The position numbers and the translations under genes are program-made. A stretch of 8,892 bases of DNA. It comes from an uncultured Rubellimicrobium sp. Lineage in GTDB: Bacteria > Pseudomonadota > Alphaproteobacteria > Rhodobacterales > Rhodobacteraceae. The notes under the pieces were generated by a model. That model made no database searches, was not told the origin of the DNA, and worked only from the letters and a program-made list of their open reading frames with translations. Below are positions 1 to 5,691 of the stretch, one piece after another; position 1 is the stretch's first letter, and each line of letters opens with the position of its first letter. The DNA lies in the NCBI GenBank assembly GCA_902805995.1, contig CADCUU010000033.1, positions 1 to 8,892 of the forward strand, given 5' to 3'.

Positions 1-735
1 GATCCGGTCGTCCCGGCGAGTCCGCAGGCCGACGACCGCTTGGTGGTGGCCATCGACCCCGGGCATGGTGGTATCGACCCGGGCGCGGAGCGGGATGGCC
101 TGCGGGAGGCGCATCTGATGCTGGCGCTGGGGCGGGAGCTGGCGCTCGCGCTTGGTCGCGCGGGGGTGCACCCGGTGCTGACGCGGGAGGAGGATATCTT
201 CGTGCCCCTGCAGCGGCGCATGACCATCGCGCGGGCTGCGGGGGCGGACGTGCTCGTTTCGCTCCATGCCGATGCGCTGGAGGCGGACGCGGCCTCGGGC
301 GCCTCCATCTACACGCTGACGCAGGAGGCGGTGGACGGCGCCTCGGCCCGGATGGTGGAACGGCACGAGGCGGGCGACCTTCTGGCCGGGCTCGACCTCC
401 AAGGGCAGGATGACGAACTTGCGACGGCGCTGATGGACCTCGCGCGGCTCGACACCACGCCGCGGTCCGAGCGGCTGGCGCAGGCGGTGGCCGGGGCGCT
501 GGAGGAGGCGGGCGCAGTGGTGAACGGTCGCGCGCTGCGGCAGGCCAACCTCGCGGTGCTCCAAGCCGCCGACTTTCCGTCGGTCCTGATCGAGGTGGGG
601 TTCCTGTCCGACGCGGGCGACCGGATGCGGCTGGCCACGCCCGAGGGGCGAGCCGCCATCGTCGCCGGCATGGTCGCGGCATTGGGCGACTGGGCCACGC
701 AGGAGGCCGCGCGCGAGCCTCTGCTGCGGCGCTAG
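1..735 (+). CDS. amiC: N-acetylmuramoyl-L-alanine amidase, Amidase_3 catalytic domain (5' truncated)
   Basis: This is a zinc amidase that cuts the bond between MurNAc and the L-alanine of the stem peptide, normally in the periplasm during septum splitting. The frame is open from base 1, so the N-terminus (export signal and probably an AMIN-type targeting domain) lies outside the window. What is present is a complete Amidase_3 domain. Numbering from the first codon, the expected zinc ligands are H22 (IDPGHGG), E36 (GLREAHL) and H89 (VSLHAD), and the catalytic glutamate is E198 (IEVGFLS). All key residues are intact, so the enzyme should be active. A helical insert between about residues 95 and 170 sits where related amidases carry a regulatory helix; that is an inference. 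The TAG stop overlaps the stop of the convergent methyltransferase gene, leaving no room for a terminator between them. The family is certain; the symbol amiC is by analogy only. Confidence 0.93.
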   Translation, partial: DPVVPASPQADDRLVVAIDPGHGGIDPGAERDGLREAHLMLALGRELALALGRAGVHPVLTREEDIFVPLQRRMTIARAAGADVLVSLHADALEADAASGASIYTLTQEAVDGASARMVERHEAGDLLAGLDLQGQDDELATALMDLARLDTTPRSERLAQAVAGALEEAGAVVNGRALRQANLAVLQAADFPSVLIEVGFLSDAGDRMRLATPEGRAAIVAGMVAALGDWATQEAAREPLLRR

Positions 736-1337
736 ACTCGGCGGGCCATCCAGATGGTGCGGCCCCCGCAGGCGGGTTCCTCAGGCCAGTAGCCCAGTTC
801 CGCGAAGCCATGCCTGTCGAAGAGGGCGCGGTACTCCTCGGGGTCGAGGCTCGCGTGGTAGAGGGGCGACTCTCCGATGGTGCCGATGGGCTCCCCCGCC
901 TGAGGCCCCGCGGTGAAGAGGAGCACGCCGCCCAGGGCCGTATGGGCCTGGAACACCCCGAATGTGGTGCGCTGGTCGTCCGGCGACAGATGGAAGAAGC
1001 TGTCCCAGGCGACTACGAGGTCGAAGTCCTGCGACAGCTTGAGAGTCCGCATGTCGGCATGGAGCGCCACGGCGCGGGGGACCACGCGAGCGAACAGCTC
1101 GATCATCTGGCGCGATGCGTCCACGCCGGTGACAAGGCAGCCCCGGTCGATCAGATATTCCGCGATGGGGCGGCCTGCGCCGCAGCCCAGGTCCAGCACG
1201 CGACGGCGCCCGTGCGGATGCGGAGCGATGGCGAGCGCCCGGTCGAGCCAGGGGCGTTCGATCAGGCGGCGGTCCCGTGTCTGGGCCCAGGCGGGACCTT
1301 CGCGGTCATAGGTGGCGACGACGTCCTCGGGCTTCAT
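732..1337 (-). CDS. Class I SAM-dependent methyltransferase, substrate unknown
   Basis: This is a 201-residue protein with a single Rossmann-type methyltransferase domain. Motif I is VLDLGCGAGRP (residues 47-57), the acidic residue that binds the ribose of SAM is D73 in VTGVDAS, and a motif-II-like D96 (LHADM) and the WDSFFHL segment (about 111-117) follow. No extra domain, signal peptide or membrane segment is visible, so it is probably cytoplasmic. The substrate cannot be told from the sequence. The ATG at 1337 is preferred because it directly precedes the conserved-looking MKPEDVVATYD start and has AAGGA four bases upstream. An ATG at 1367 (with AAGG nine bases upstream) and one at 1415 are in frame and would add 10 or 26 residues. 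The gene faces the amidase, shares its CTAG stop site, and is divergent from the PBP1A gene. Its strand is opposite to that of both neighbours, which suggests an independent insertion into the locus. Confidence 0.88.
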   Translation of the reverse strand: MKPEDVVATYDREGPAWAQTRDRRLIERPWLDRALAIAPHPHGRRRVLDLGCGAGRPIAEYLIDRGCLVTGVDASRQMIELFARVVPRAVALHADMRTLKLSQDFDLVVAWDSFFHLSPDDQRTTFGVFQAHTALGGVLLFTAGPQAGEPIGTIGESPLYHASLDPEEYRALFDRHGFAELGYWPEEPACGGRTIWMARRV

Positions 1338-1341
1338 GATG

Positions 1342-1346
1342 TCCTT
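1342..1346 (-). promoter_or_regulatory. Ribosome-binding site supporting the methyltransferase start
   Basis: On the minus strand AAGGA lies four bases before the ATG at 1337. The spacing is slightly short but acceptable. It favours this start over the longer in-frame options at 1367 and 1415, although the 1367 ATG also has a short AAGG nine bases upstream. A TATATG at 1365-1370 on the minus strand resembles a -10 box, but no -35 box is recognisable at the right distance. Confidence 0.45.
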
Positions 1347-1397
1347 GGGTCTTGCATTGCGGTGCATATAGCGCGGCCTTGCGCCGGAGTCCTCCCC

Positions 1398-1413
1398 GGG
1401 CGCGATGGCGCCC
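1398..1413. promoter_or_regulatory. Perfect 6-bp dyad (GGGCGC-N4-GCGCCC) in the divergent intergenic region
   Basis: The sequence GGGCGC GATG GCGCCC is a perfect inverted repeat located between the methyltransferase gene and the PBP1A promoter, about 20 bases upstream of that promoter's -35 box. Its position between divergent genes would suit an operator. In DNA this GC-rich a 6-bp dyad can arise by chance, so the regulatory reading is an inference. Confidence 0.25.
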
Positions 1414-1430
1414 ATGCCACAGATCGGCTT

Positions 1431-1459
1431 TTGACCGCGGGGGCAGGCTTGCCTATAAG
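1431..1459 (+). promoter_or_regulatory. Sigma70-type promoter for the PBP1A gene
   Basis: TTGACC at 1431-1436 (5 of 6 to TTGACA) is separated by exactly 17 bases from TATAAG at 1454-1459 (5 of 6 to TATAAT). Transcription would begin near 1466, giving a leader of about 27 bases before the TTG codon at 1493. It is the best promoter match I found in the window, and it lies inside the longest possible reading frame of the PBP1A gene (from ATG 1352). That argues against the long start. Confidence 0.7.
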
Positions 1460-1492
1460 CGACCTGTTCATTTTTCCTCGTGGATTGGCCCC

Positions 1493-4000
1493 TTGCTCCG
1501 AATCTTCTTGTCCTTTCTCGGGGGCATCTTCTCGATGCTCACCCTGGGCCTCGCGATGGGCGCCATCACGCTGGGCGCGATCTTCTTCATCTATGGGCGG
1601 GACCTGCCGTCGCACGAGGCGGTGGCGCAGTATTCACCCCCCACGATCAGCCGCGTCTACAGCGGCGAGGGGCGGATCATCGACGAGTTCGCCCGCGAGC
1701 GGCGGCTCTTCACCCCCGCAGAGGAGATGCCGGACCTCGTGAAGCACGCCTTCGTCGCGGCAGAGGACCAGAATTTCTACACGCATCCGGGTTATGACCC
1801 CCAAGGCATCGCCGCTGCCATCGTGGAGGCCGTCCGGTCCCGGGGCGAGGATGTGCGTGGCGCGTCCACGATCACGCAGCAGGTCGCCAAGAACATCTTC
1901 CTGAGCGGGGAGGTCACCGTCGAGCGCAAGGTGCAGGAGATCATCCTCGCCACGCGGATCGAGCAGACTCTTTCCAAGGACAAGATCCTAGAACTTTACC
2001 TCAACGAGATTTTCCTGGGCCTGAATTCCTACGGCGTGACCTCGGCGGCGCTGACCTACTTCAACAAGCCGCTGTCGGACCTGACGGCGGGGGAAGCCGC
2101 CTACCTCGCCTCGCTGCCCCAACGGCCGAACGACCTGCATCCCGTCGAGGACCGGGAGGCCGCGCTGTCGCGGCGCGGCTACGTCCTGCGGCGGATGTAC
2201 GAGGACGGCTATATCGACCAGGCCACCTACGAGGCCGAACGGGACGCGCCGCTGCACACCGTGCAGTCGGGGGACTACGAGAGCTTCCGCGCCACCCTGC
2301 CGCCGCGCGATTACTTCACCGACGAGATCCGGCGCCAGCTGTCGCAGAACTTTGGAGAGGAGGAGTTCTTCACCGCGGGCCTGTCGATCCGCGCGACGGT
2401 GGACCCGGAGCTTCAGGTCACCGCCGCCGAGGCGCTGCAACGCGCGCTGGAGCGGTTCGACCGGTCGCAGGGGGAATGGCGCGGCTCCGGACTGACGCTG
2501 GAGGCCGAGGCGCTGGCCAGCGAGGAAAGCTGGCGCAAGGCGCTGGCCGCCACGGAAATTGCGCGCGACATCGCGCTGGATGGGCGCTGGTACCCCGCCG
2601 TGGTGCTGGAGATCGGCGACCAGCAGATGCGCCTCGGGATCGAGGGTCGGCACGACGAGGAGCCGGTGGTCCCTCGCGACGACATTGACTGGATCCCGGG
2701 GTCGTTCGCCGACACCTTCGCCGTGGGCGACGTGGTCCATGTGCGCCGCCTTCTGGGCGAGGACGGCTCCTTCCAGCGCTGGACGCTGCGGCAGGTGCCG
2801 GAGGTGCAGGGCGGCTTCATGGCGATGGATGTGAACACCGGCCGCGTCATCGCGATGCAGGGCGGCTTCTCGTATCAGTCGTCGGTGTTCAACCGGGCCA
2901 CGCAGGCGCGGCGGCAGCCGGGCTCGGCCTTCAAGCCCTTCGTCTATGCGGCGGCGCTCGACTCGGGGTACACGCCCGCGACCATCGTGGTGGACGCCCC
3001 CATCGAGATCGACACGCCCGAAGGTCTCTGGACGCCGCAGAACTCCAGCGGGGAGTTCTATGGGCCCACGCCGCTGCGGACCGGCATCGAGATGTCGCGG
3101 AACCTCATGACCATCCGCCTCGCGCAGGAGGTGGGGATGGACACGGTCGCGGAATATGCCGAGCGGTTCGGGGTCTACGGCGACATGAGCCCCTACCTGT
3201 CGAACGCCCTGGGGTCGCAGGAGACCACGCTGTTCCGCATGGTCGCGGCTTATGCCATGTTCGCCAATGGCGGCGAGAGGGTGGAGCCCACGCTCGTCGA
3301 CCGGGTGCAGGACCGCTACGGCCAGACGATCTACCGCCACGACCAGCGCCAATGCCTCGACTGCACGATGCCGGTCCTGACCCCCGGCGCCGCGCCCGAG
3401 ATCGTGAGCGAGCGGTCGCGGATCATGAACGCGGTCACGGCCTACCAGCTCACCTCCATGATGGAAGGCGTGGTCCAGCGGGGCACCGCCGCGCGCGCCA
3501 TCGACCTGCCCGTCCCCATCGCCGGCAAGACGGGCACGACGAACGAGGCCAAGGACGTGTGGTTCGTGGGCTATTCCTCGAATATCGTGGCGGGCTGCTA
3601 CATCGGCTACGACACGCCGCGCAGCATGGGGGATGCTTCGGGCGGCGGCATGTGTGCGCCCGTGTTCCAGGAGTTCATGGAGCCCGCGACCGAGCGGTTC
3701 GGCGGCGGCCCCTTCGAGGTGCCCGAGGGCTGCAGCTTCATCAAGATCGACCGCTTCTCGGGCGCGCGGCTGTCCGACGATGCGGAAGGGGAGAACGTCG
3801 TCTCGGAATGCTTCCGCGCGGGCGAGGAGCCGATCTTTGGCGTGACCTTCGATGGTGGCTTCGAGATCGCGGGGGACCTTCCGCTGGTGGAGGAGGTGCG
3901 CGCGGCGTCGCGCAACGTGACCACCTCGACGGGCGGGACGGCTACCGTGACCGACGGCAATGCGTCGCTCGGCACGATGACCTCCGGCGGCCTTTACTGA
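1493..4000 (+). CDS. mrcA: Penicillin-binding protein 1A, bifunctional glycosyltransferase/transpeptidase
   Basis: This class A PBP of 835 residues polymerises lipid II into glycan strands and crosslinks the peptides in the periplasm. An N-terminal signal anchor spans about residues 8-34. The GT51 domain follows, with catalytic E91 in AAEDQNFYTHPG, then GASTITQQVAKN and LYLNEIFLG. An OB-like insert covers roughly 330-435. The transpeptidase starts near 439 and holds S478-x-x-K481 (GSAFKPF), S535-R-N537 and K679-T-G. The tail is Thr/Gly-rich and ends in GGLY. The start is not an ATG: TTG at 1493 gives the expected short cytoplasmic tail before the anchor and lies just downstream of a strong promoter, whereas the upstream ATG at 1352 would place that promoter inside the gene. 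The ribosome-binding site is weak (GGA at 1482-1484). All six cysteines (621, 624, 702, 721, 747, 773) lie in the C-terminal periplasmic part. Family assignment is certain; the exact start is likely. Confidence 0.95.
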   Translation: MLRIFLSFLGGIFSMLTLGLAMGAITLGAIFFIYGRDLPSHEAVAQYSPPTISRVYSGEGRIIDEFARERRLFTPAEEMPDLVKHAFVAAEDQNFYTHPGYDPQGIAAAIVEAVRSRGEDVRGASTITQQVAKNIFLSGEVTVERKVQEIILATRIEQTLSKDKILELYLNEIFLGLNSYGVTSAALTYFNKPLSDLTAGEAAYLASLPQRPNDLHPVEDREAALSRRGYVLRRMYEDGYIDQATYEAERDAPLHTVQSGDYESFRATLPPRDYFTDEIRRQLSQNFGEEEFFTAGLSIRATVDPELQVTAAEALQRALERFDRSQGEWRGSGLTLEAEALASEESWRKALAATEIARDIALDGRWYPAVVLEIGDQQMRLGIEGRHDEEPVVPRDDIDWIPGSFADTFAVGDVVHVRRLLGEDGSFQRWTLRQVPEVQGGFMAMDVNTGRVIAMQGGFSYQSSVFNRATQARRQPGSAFKPFVYAAALDSGYTPATIVVDAPIEIDTPEGLWTPQNSSGEFYGPTPLRTGIEMSRNLMTIRLAQEVGMDTVAEYAERFGVYGDMSPYLSNALGSQETTLFRMVAAYAMFANGGERVEPTLVDRVQDRYGQTIYRHDQRQCLDCTMPVLTPGAAPEIVSERSRIMNAVTAYQLTSMMEGVVQRGTAARAIDLPVPIAGKTGTTNEAKDVWFVGYSSNIVAGCYIGYDTPRSMGDASGGGMCAPVFQEFMEPATERFGGGPFEVPEGCSFIKIDRFSGARLSDDAEGENVVSECFRAGEEPIFGVTFDGGFEIAGDLPLVEEVRAASRNVTTSTGGTATVTDGNASLGTMTSGGLY

Positions 4001-4006
4001 GACGGG

Positions 4007-4049
4007 CGGGCAGGCCCAATTCAGCGGGGCCGCCCGATTGGCCTGCCCG
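4007..4049 (+). terminator. Long GC-rich hairpin after the PBP1A gene, possible terminator
   Basis: The arm at 4007-4020 (CGGGCAGGCCCAAT) pairs with 4037-4049 (ATTGGCCTGCCCG) over 13 base pairs with a single bulged C. The 16-base loop contains a smaller CGGG/CCCG stem. It begins six bases after the PBP1A stop, so it is well placed to end that transcript. There is no clean run of T after it (only ATTTG a few bases downstream), so it could instead act in mRNA stability or as a weak terminator. Confidence 0.5.
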
Positions 4050-4078
4050 GCCCGATTTGCCCGGCCCGACTTGCCCGG
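4033..4078 (+). repeat. Three tandem copies of a 14-bp GC-rich unit upstream of prfB
   Basis: The copies are 4033-4050 (CCCGATT-GGCC-TGCCCGG), 4051-4064 (CCCGATTTGCCCGG) and 4065-4078 (CCCGACTTGCCCGG). Copies two and three differ at one base. Copy one equals copy two apart from a 4-base GGCC insertion in the middle. Copy one also forms the 3' arm of the hairpin at 4007-4049, and copy three contains the likely -35 box of prfB. The array is non-coding and probably arose by slippage. Confidence 0.75.
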
Positions 4079-4099
4079 CTCCTAGGGTCGGGCTATGAC
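4071..4099 (+). promoter_or_regulatory. Possible sigma70-type promoter for prfB
   Basis: TTGCCC at 4071-4076 and TATGAC at 4094-4099 are 17 bases apart, each matching the consensus at 4 of 6 positions. The -35 box lies within the third copy of the tandem repeat. Transcription would begin near 4106 and leave a leader of about 20 bases with the ribosome-binding site. The match is moderate and read-through from the PBP1A gene is an alternative. Confidence 0.4.
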
Positions 4100-4114
4100 C
4101 CCGCGATCATCGCC

Positions 4115-4120
4115 GAAGGA
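4115..4120 (+). promoter_or_regulatory. Ribosome-binding site of prfB
   Basis: GAAGGA ends six bases before the ATG at 4127, a standard spacing. It fixes the prfB start and makes an earlier, out-of-frame ATG at 4095 unlikely to be used. Confidence 0.75.
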
Positions 4121-4126
4121 CAACCC

Positions 4127-5254
4127 ATGCGCACCGAGACGCAGAACATCGTCGATTCCATCCGCGGCTCGATCGACCTCGTGAGCCGCCGCATGGACCG
4201 CGAGACCGCGCGCCACCGGCTGGAGGAGTTCAATGCCCGGGTCGAGGACCCGTCGCTGTGGAACGACCCCGTGGCCGCGCAGAAGCTGATGCGCGACCGG
4301 CAGGTGCTCCTCGACAAGCTCAACGGTGTTGAGGCGATGGAGCGCGAGCTCAACGACAACATCGAGCTCATCGAGATGGGTGAGATGGAGGGTGACGAAT
4401 CCATCGTGGTCGAGGCGGAGGCCGCGCTGCGGACCCTGGGCGAAAAGGCCGCCGCGAAGGAGCTGGAAGCGCTGCTCGACGGGGAGGCGGACGCGAACGA
4501 CACATTCCTCGAGATCAACGCGGGCGCGGGCGGGACCGAAAGCTGCGACTGGGCGTCGATGCTGGCGCGCATGTATGTTCGCTGGGCCGAGTCCAAGGGC
4601 TACAAGGTTGAGCTTCAGTCCGAGACCGCGGGCGAGGAGACGGGGATTAAGTCGGCCTCGTACCAGATCAGCGGGCACAACGCCTATGGCTGGCTCAAGT
4701 CGGAATCGGGTGTGCATCGGCTGGTGCGGATTTCCCCCTTCGGCTCGGGCGACAAGCGGCAGACGTCCTTCGCTTCGGTGTGGGTCTATCCGGTGGTGGA
4801 CGACAACATCGAGATCGAGGTGCAGGACAAGGACATCCGCATCGACACCTACCGGTCGTCGGGCGCTGGCGGGCAGCACGTCAACAAGACCGACTCCGCC
4901 GTGCGGATCACGCACTTCCCAACCAACATCGTTGTCACGTCATCCCTCAAGTCCCAGCACCAGAACCGCGACATTGCCATGCAGGCGTTGAAATCGCGGC
5001 TCTATCAGTTGGAGCTCGACAAGCGGAACGCGGCCATCAACGCTGCGCACGAAGCCAAGGGCGACGCGGGCTGGGGCAACCAGATCCGCTCCTATGTGCT
5101 TCAACCCTATCAGATGGTGAAGGATCTGCGTACCGGGTTCGAGACGTCCGACACGCAGGGGGTGCTGGATGGCGACCTCGATGCGTTCATGGCGGCGACG
5201 CTGGCGCAGGATGTGGCGGGCAAGAGCCGGGCCGAGGCGCTCGCGGAAGATTGA
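4127..5254 (+). CDS. prfB: Peptide chain release factor 2 (RF2)
   Basis: This cytoplasmic protein of 375 residues recognises UGA and UAA in the ribosomal A site and triggers peptide release. The stop-codon reading tripeptide S203-P204-F205 (RISPFGSG) is the RF2 form rather than the RF1 PxT form. The G248-G249-Q250 motif in SGAGGQHVNKTDS reaches the peptidyl-transferase centre. Length is close to that of E. coli RF2 (365 residues). Unlike E. coli, the frame is continuous through codons 15-35, with no CUUUGA slippery site or in-frame UGA, so the classic autoregulatory +1 frameshift is absent; this is known for many bacteria. The gene ends in TGA, a codon its own product reads. It has its own ribosome-binding site and possibly its own promoter. 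A small lipoprotein gene follows 52 bases downstream. Confidence 0.97.
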   Translation: MRTETQNIVDSIRGSIDLVSRRMDRETARHRLEEFNARVEDPSLWNDPVAAQKLMRDRQVLLDKLNGVEAMERELNDNIELIEMGEMEGDESIVVEAEAALRTLGEKAAAKELEALLDGEADANDTFLEINAGAGGTESCDWASMLARMYVRWAESKGYKVELQSETAGEETGIKSASYQISGHNAYGWLKSESGVHRLVRISPFGSGDKRQTSFASVWVYPVVDDNIEIEVQDKDIRIDTYRSSGAGGQHVNKTDSAVRITHFPTNIVVTSSLKSQHQNRDIAMQALKSRLYQLELDKRNAAINAAHEAKGDAGWGNQIRSYVLQPYQMVKDLRTGFETSDTQGVLDGDLDAFMAATLAQDVAGKSRAEALAED

Positions 5255-5294
5255 CGAAAAGGTGAGCGGGCCTAACTCCTGGATCAAATCCTAT

Positions 5295-5300
5295 GGAGGT
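5295..5300 (+). promoter_or_regulatory. Strong ribosome-binding site deciding the lipoprotein start
   Basis: GGAGGT ends six bases before the ATG at 5307. It picks this ATG over an in-frame ATG at 5169 that lies inside prfB, and the chosen start places a signal peptide exactly at the N-terminus. Confidence 0.8.
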
Positions 5301-5306
5301 TTGCCT

Positions 5307-5588
5307 ATGCTTTTCCGACCCATGTTCCTCGCCGTGCCAGCCCTGGTTCTTCTTGCCGCCTGCGAAGAGGGCATGATGAGCTCCGGCGGGGGCACCACGC
5401 TGGCCCCGCTCGGCGCGAACGACATCAACACGACCGCGACGACCCCCGAGGGTATCGCAGACTCTGCTCTCAACGCTCCCGGCAATGCGGGCGAGTGCGA
5501 GCAGCTCGCCCTGATCATCGAGAGCGCCGACTCGAGCGAGAGCGCGCGTCAGGAAGCTGTCGAGGAGCGCGCCCGTCTGGGCTGCTGA
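5307..5588 (+). CDS. Small lipoprotein of unknown function
   Basis: This protein has 93 residues. The N-terminus is a type II signal peptide: Met, Arg4, a hydrophobic core, then the lipobox LAAC with the lipidated cysteine at position 19. Residue +2 is Glu rather than Asp, so by the usual rule it would go to the outer membrane. Residues 21-60 are Gly/Thr/Ala/Asn-rich and look like a flexible linker. Residues 63-93 are rich in Glu, Ala and Arg and probably helical. They begin with C64 and end with C93, the very last residue, so a disulfide closing this segment is possible. I recognise no family. The gene follows prfB by 52 bases, has a strong ribosome-binding site, and is followed by a hairpin that may end the transcript. 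The signal, lipobox and ribosome-binding site together make it very likely real; its role is unknown. Confidence 0.85.
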   Translation: MLFRPMFLAVPALVLLAACEEGMMSSGGGTTLAPLGANDINTTATTPEGIADSALNAPGNAGECEQLALIIESADSSESARQEAVEERARLGC

Positions 5589-5595
5589 CGACTGG

Positions 5596-5623
5596 GGCGA
5601 CCCGCGCTTCGGCCTGGGTCGCC
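5596..5623 (+). terminator. Hairpin after the lipoprotein gene, possible terminator
   Basis: GGCGACCC (5596-5603) and GGGTCGCC (5616-5623) form a perfect 8-bp stem. The inner part can fold further into a short stem closed by a C(TTCG)G tetraloop, an especially stable loop in RNA. It starts seven bases after the lipoprotein stop. No T tract follows (GACACATCG), so it is either a weak terminator or an RNA 3'-end stabiliser. Confidence 0.45.
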
Positions 5624-5651
5624 GACACATCGAAAAGAGGCTTCTCAGCCG

Positions 5652-5681
5652 TCCCCCTTCGCGCAACACTCGGAGGGGGGA
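5652..5681 (+). promoter_or_regulatory. Leader hairpin overlapping the DUF2189 gene's ribosome-binding site
   Basis: TCCCCCTTC (5652-5660) can pair with GAGGGGGGA (5673-5681) over nine pairs including one G-T wobble, around a 12-base loop. The 3' arm covers the first bases of the Shine-Dalgarno run that serves the ATG at 5692. Folding would partly hide the ribosome-binding site. The pairing is seen directly in the sequence; a regulatory role is inferred. Confidence 0.4.
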
Positions 5682-5685
5682 GGAG
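5679..5685 (+). promoter_or_regulatory. Ribosome-binding site of the DUF2189 gene
   Basis: GGAGGAG ends six bases before the ATG at 5692 and supports that start. It sits at the end of a longer purine run, and its first three bases are in the 3' arm of the hairpin at 5652-5681. Confidence 0.75.
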
Positions 5686-5691
5686 CCTTGA

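Noticed and set aside
1387..1391. A GANTC (CcrM methylation) site in the methyltransferase/PBP1A intergenic region.
   Set aside because: A single site is expected by chance at this density, and no CtrA-like box accompanies it.
810..1742. A 310-codon + strand frame covering the methyltransferase gene antisense and the PBP1A start.
   Set aside because: It contradicts two well-supported genes and its end is low-complexity Ser/Arg sequence.
1988..3352. A 454-codon open frame antisense to the PBP1A gene.
   Set aside because: The translation is rich in Arg, His and Leu with no recognisable domain. It is the usual antisense shadow of a GC-rich gene whose sense product is beyond doubt.
4095..4184. 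A 29-codon upstream reading frame from ATG 4095 that overlaps the prfB start and ends in TGA, suggesting an RF2-sensing leader.
   Set aside because: It has no ribosome-binding site, its ATG lies inside the presumed -10 box so it may not be transcribed, and it would need a -1 shift to reach prfB. Attractive but unsupported.
4082..4915. A 277-codon open frame antisense to prfB.
   Set aside because: Shadow of prfB with an Arg/His/Leu-biased composition and no domain or ribosome-binding site.
5251..5278. TTGACG overlapping the prfB stop as the -35 box of a lipoprotein promoter.
   Set aside because: The only -10 candidate at a reasonable distance (TAACTC, 16 bases on) is a poor match, so I do not call a promoter.
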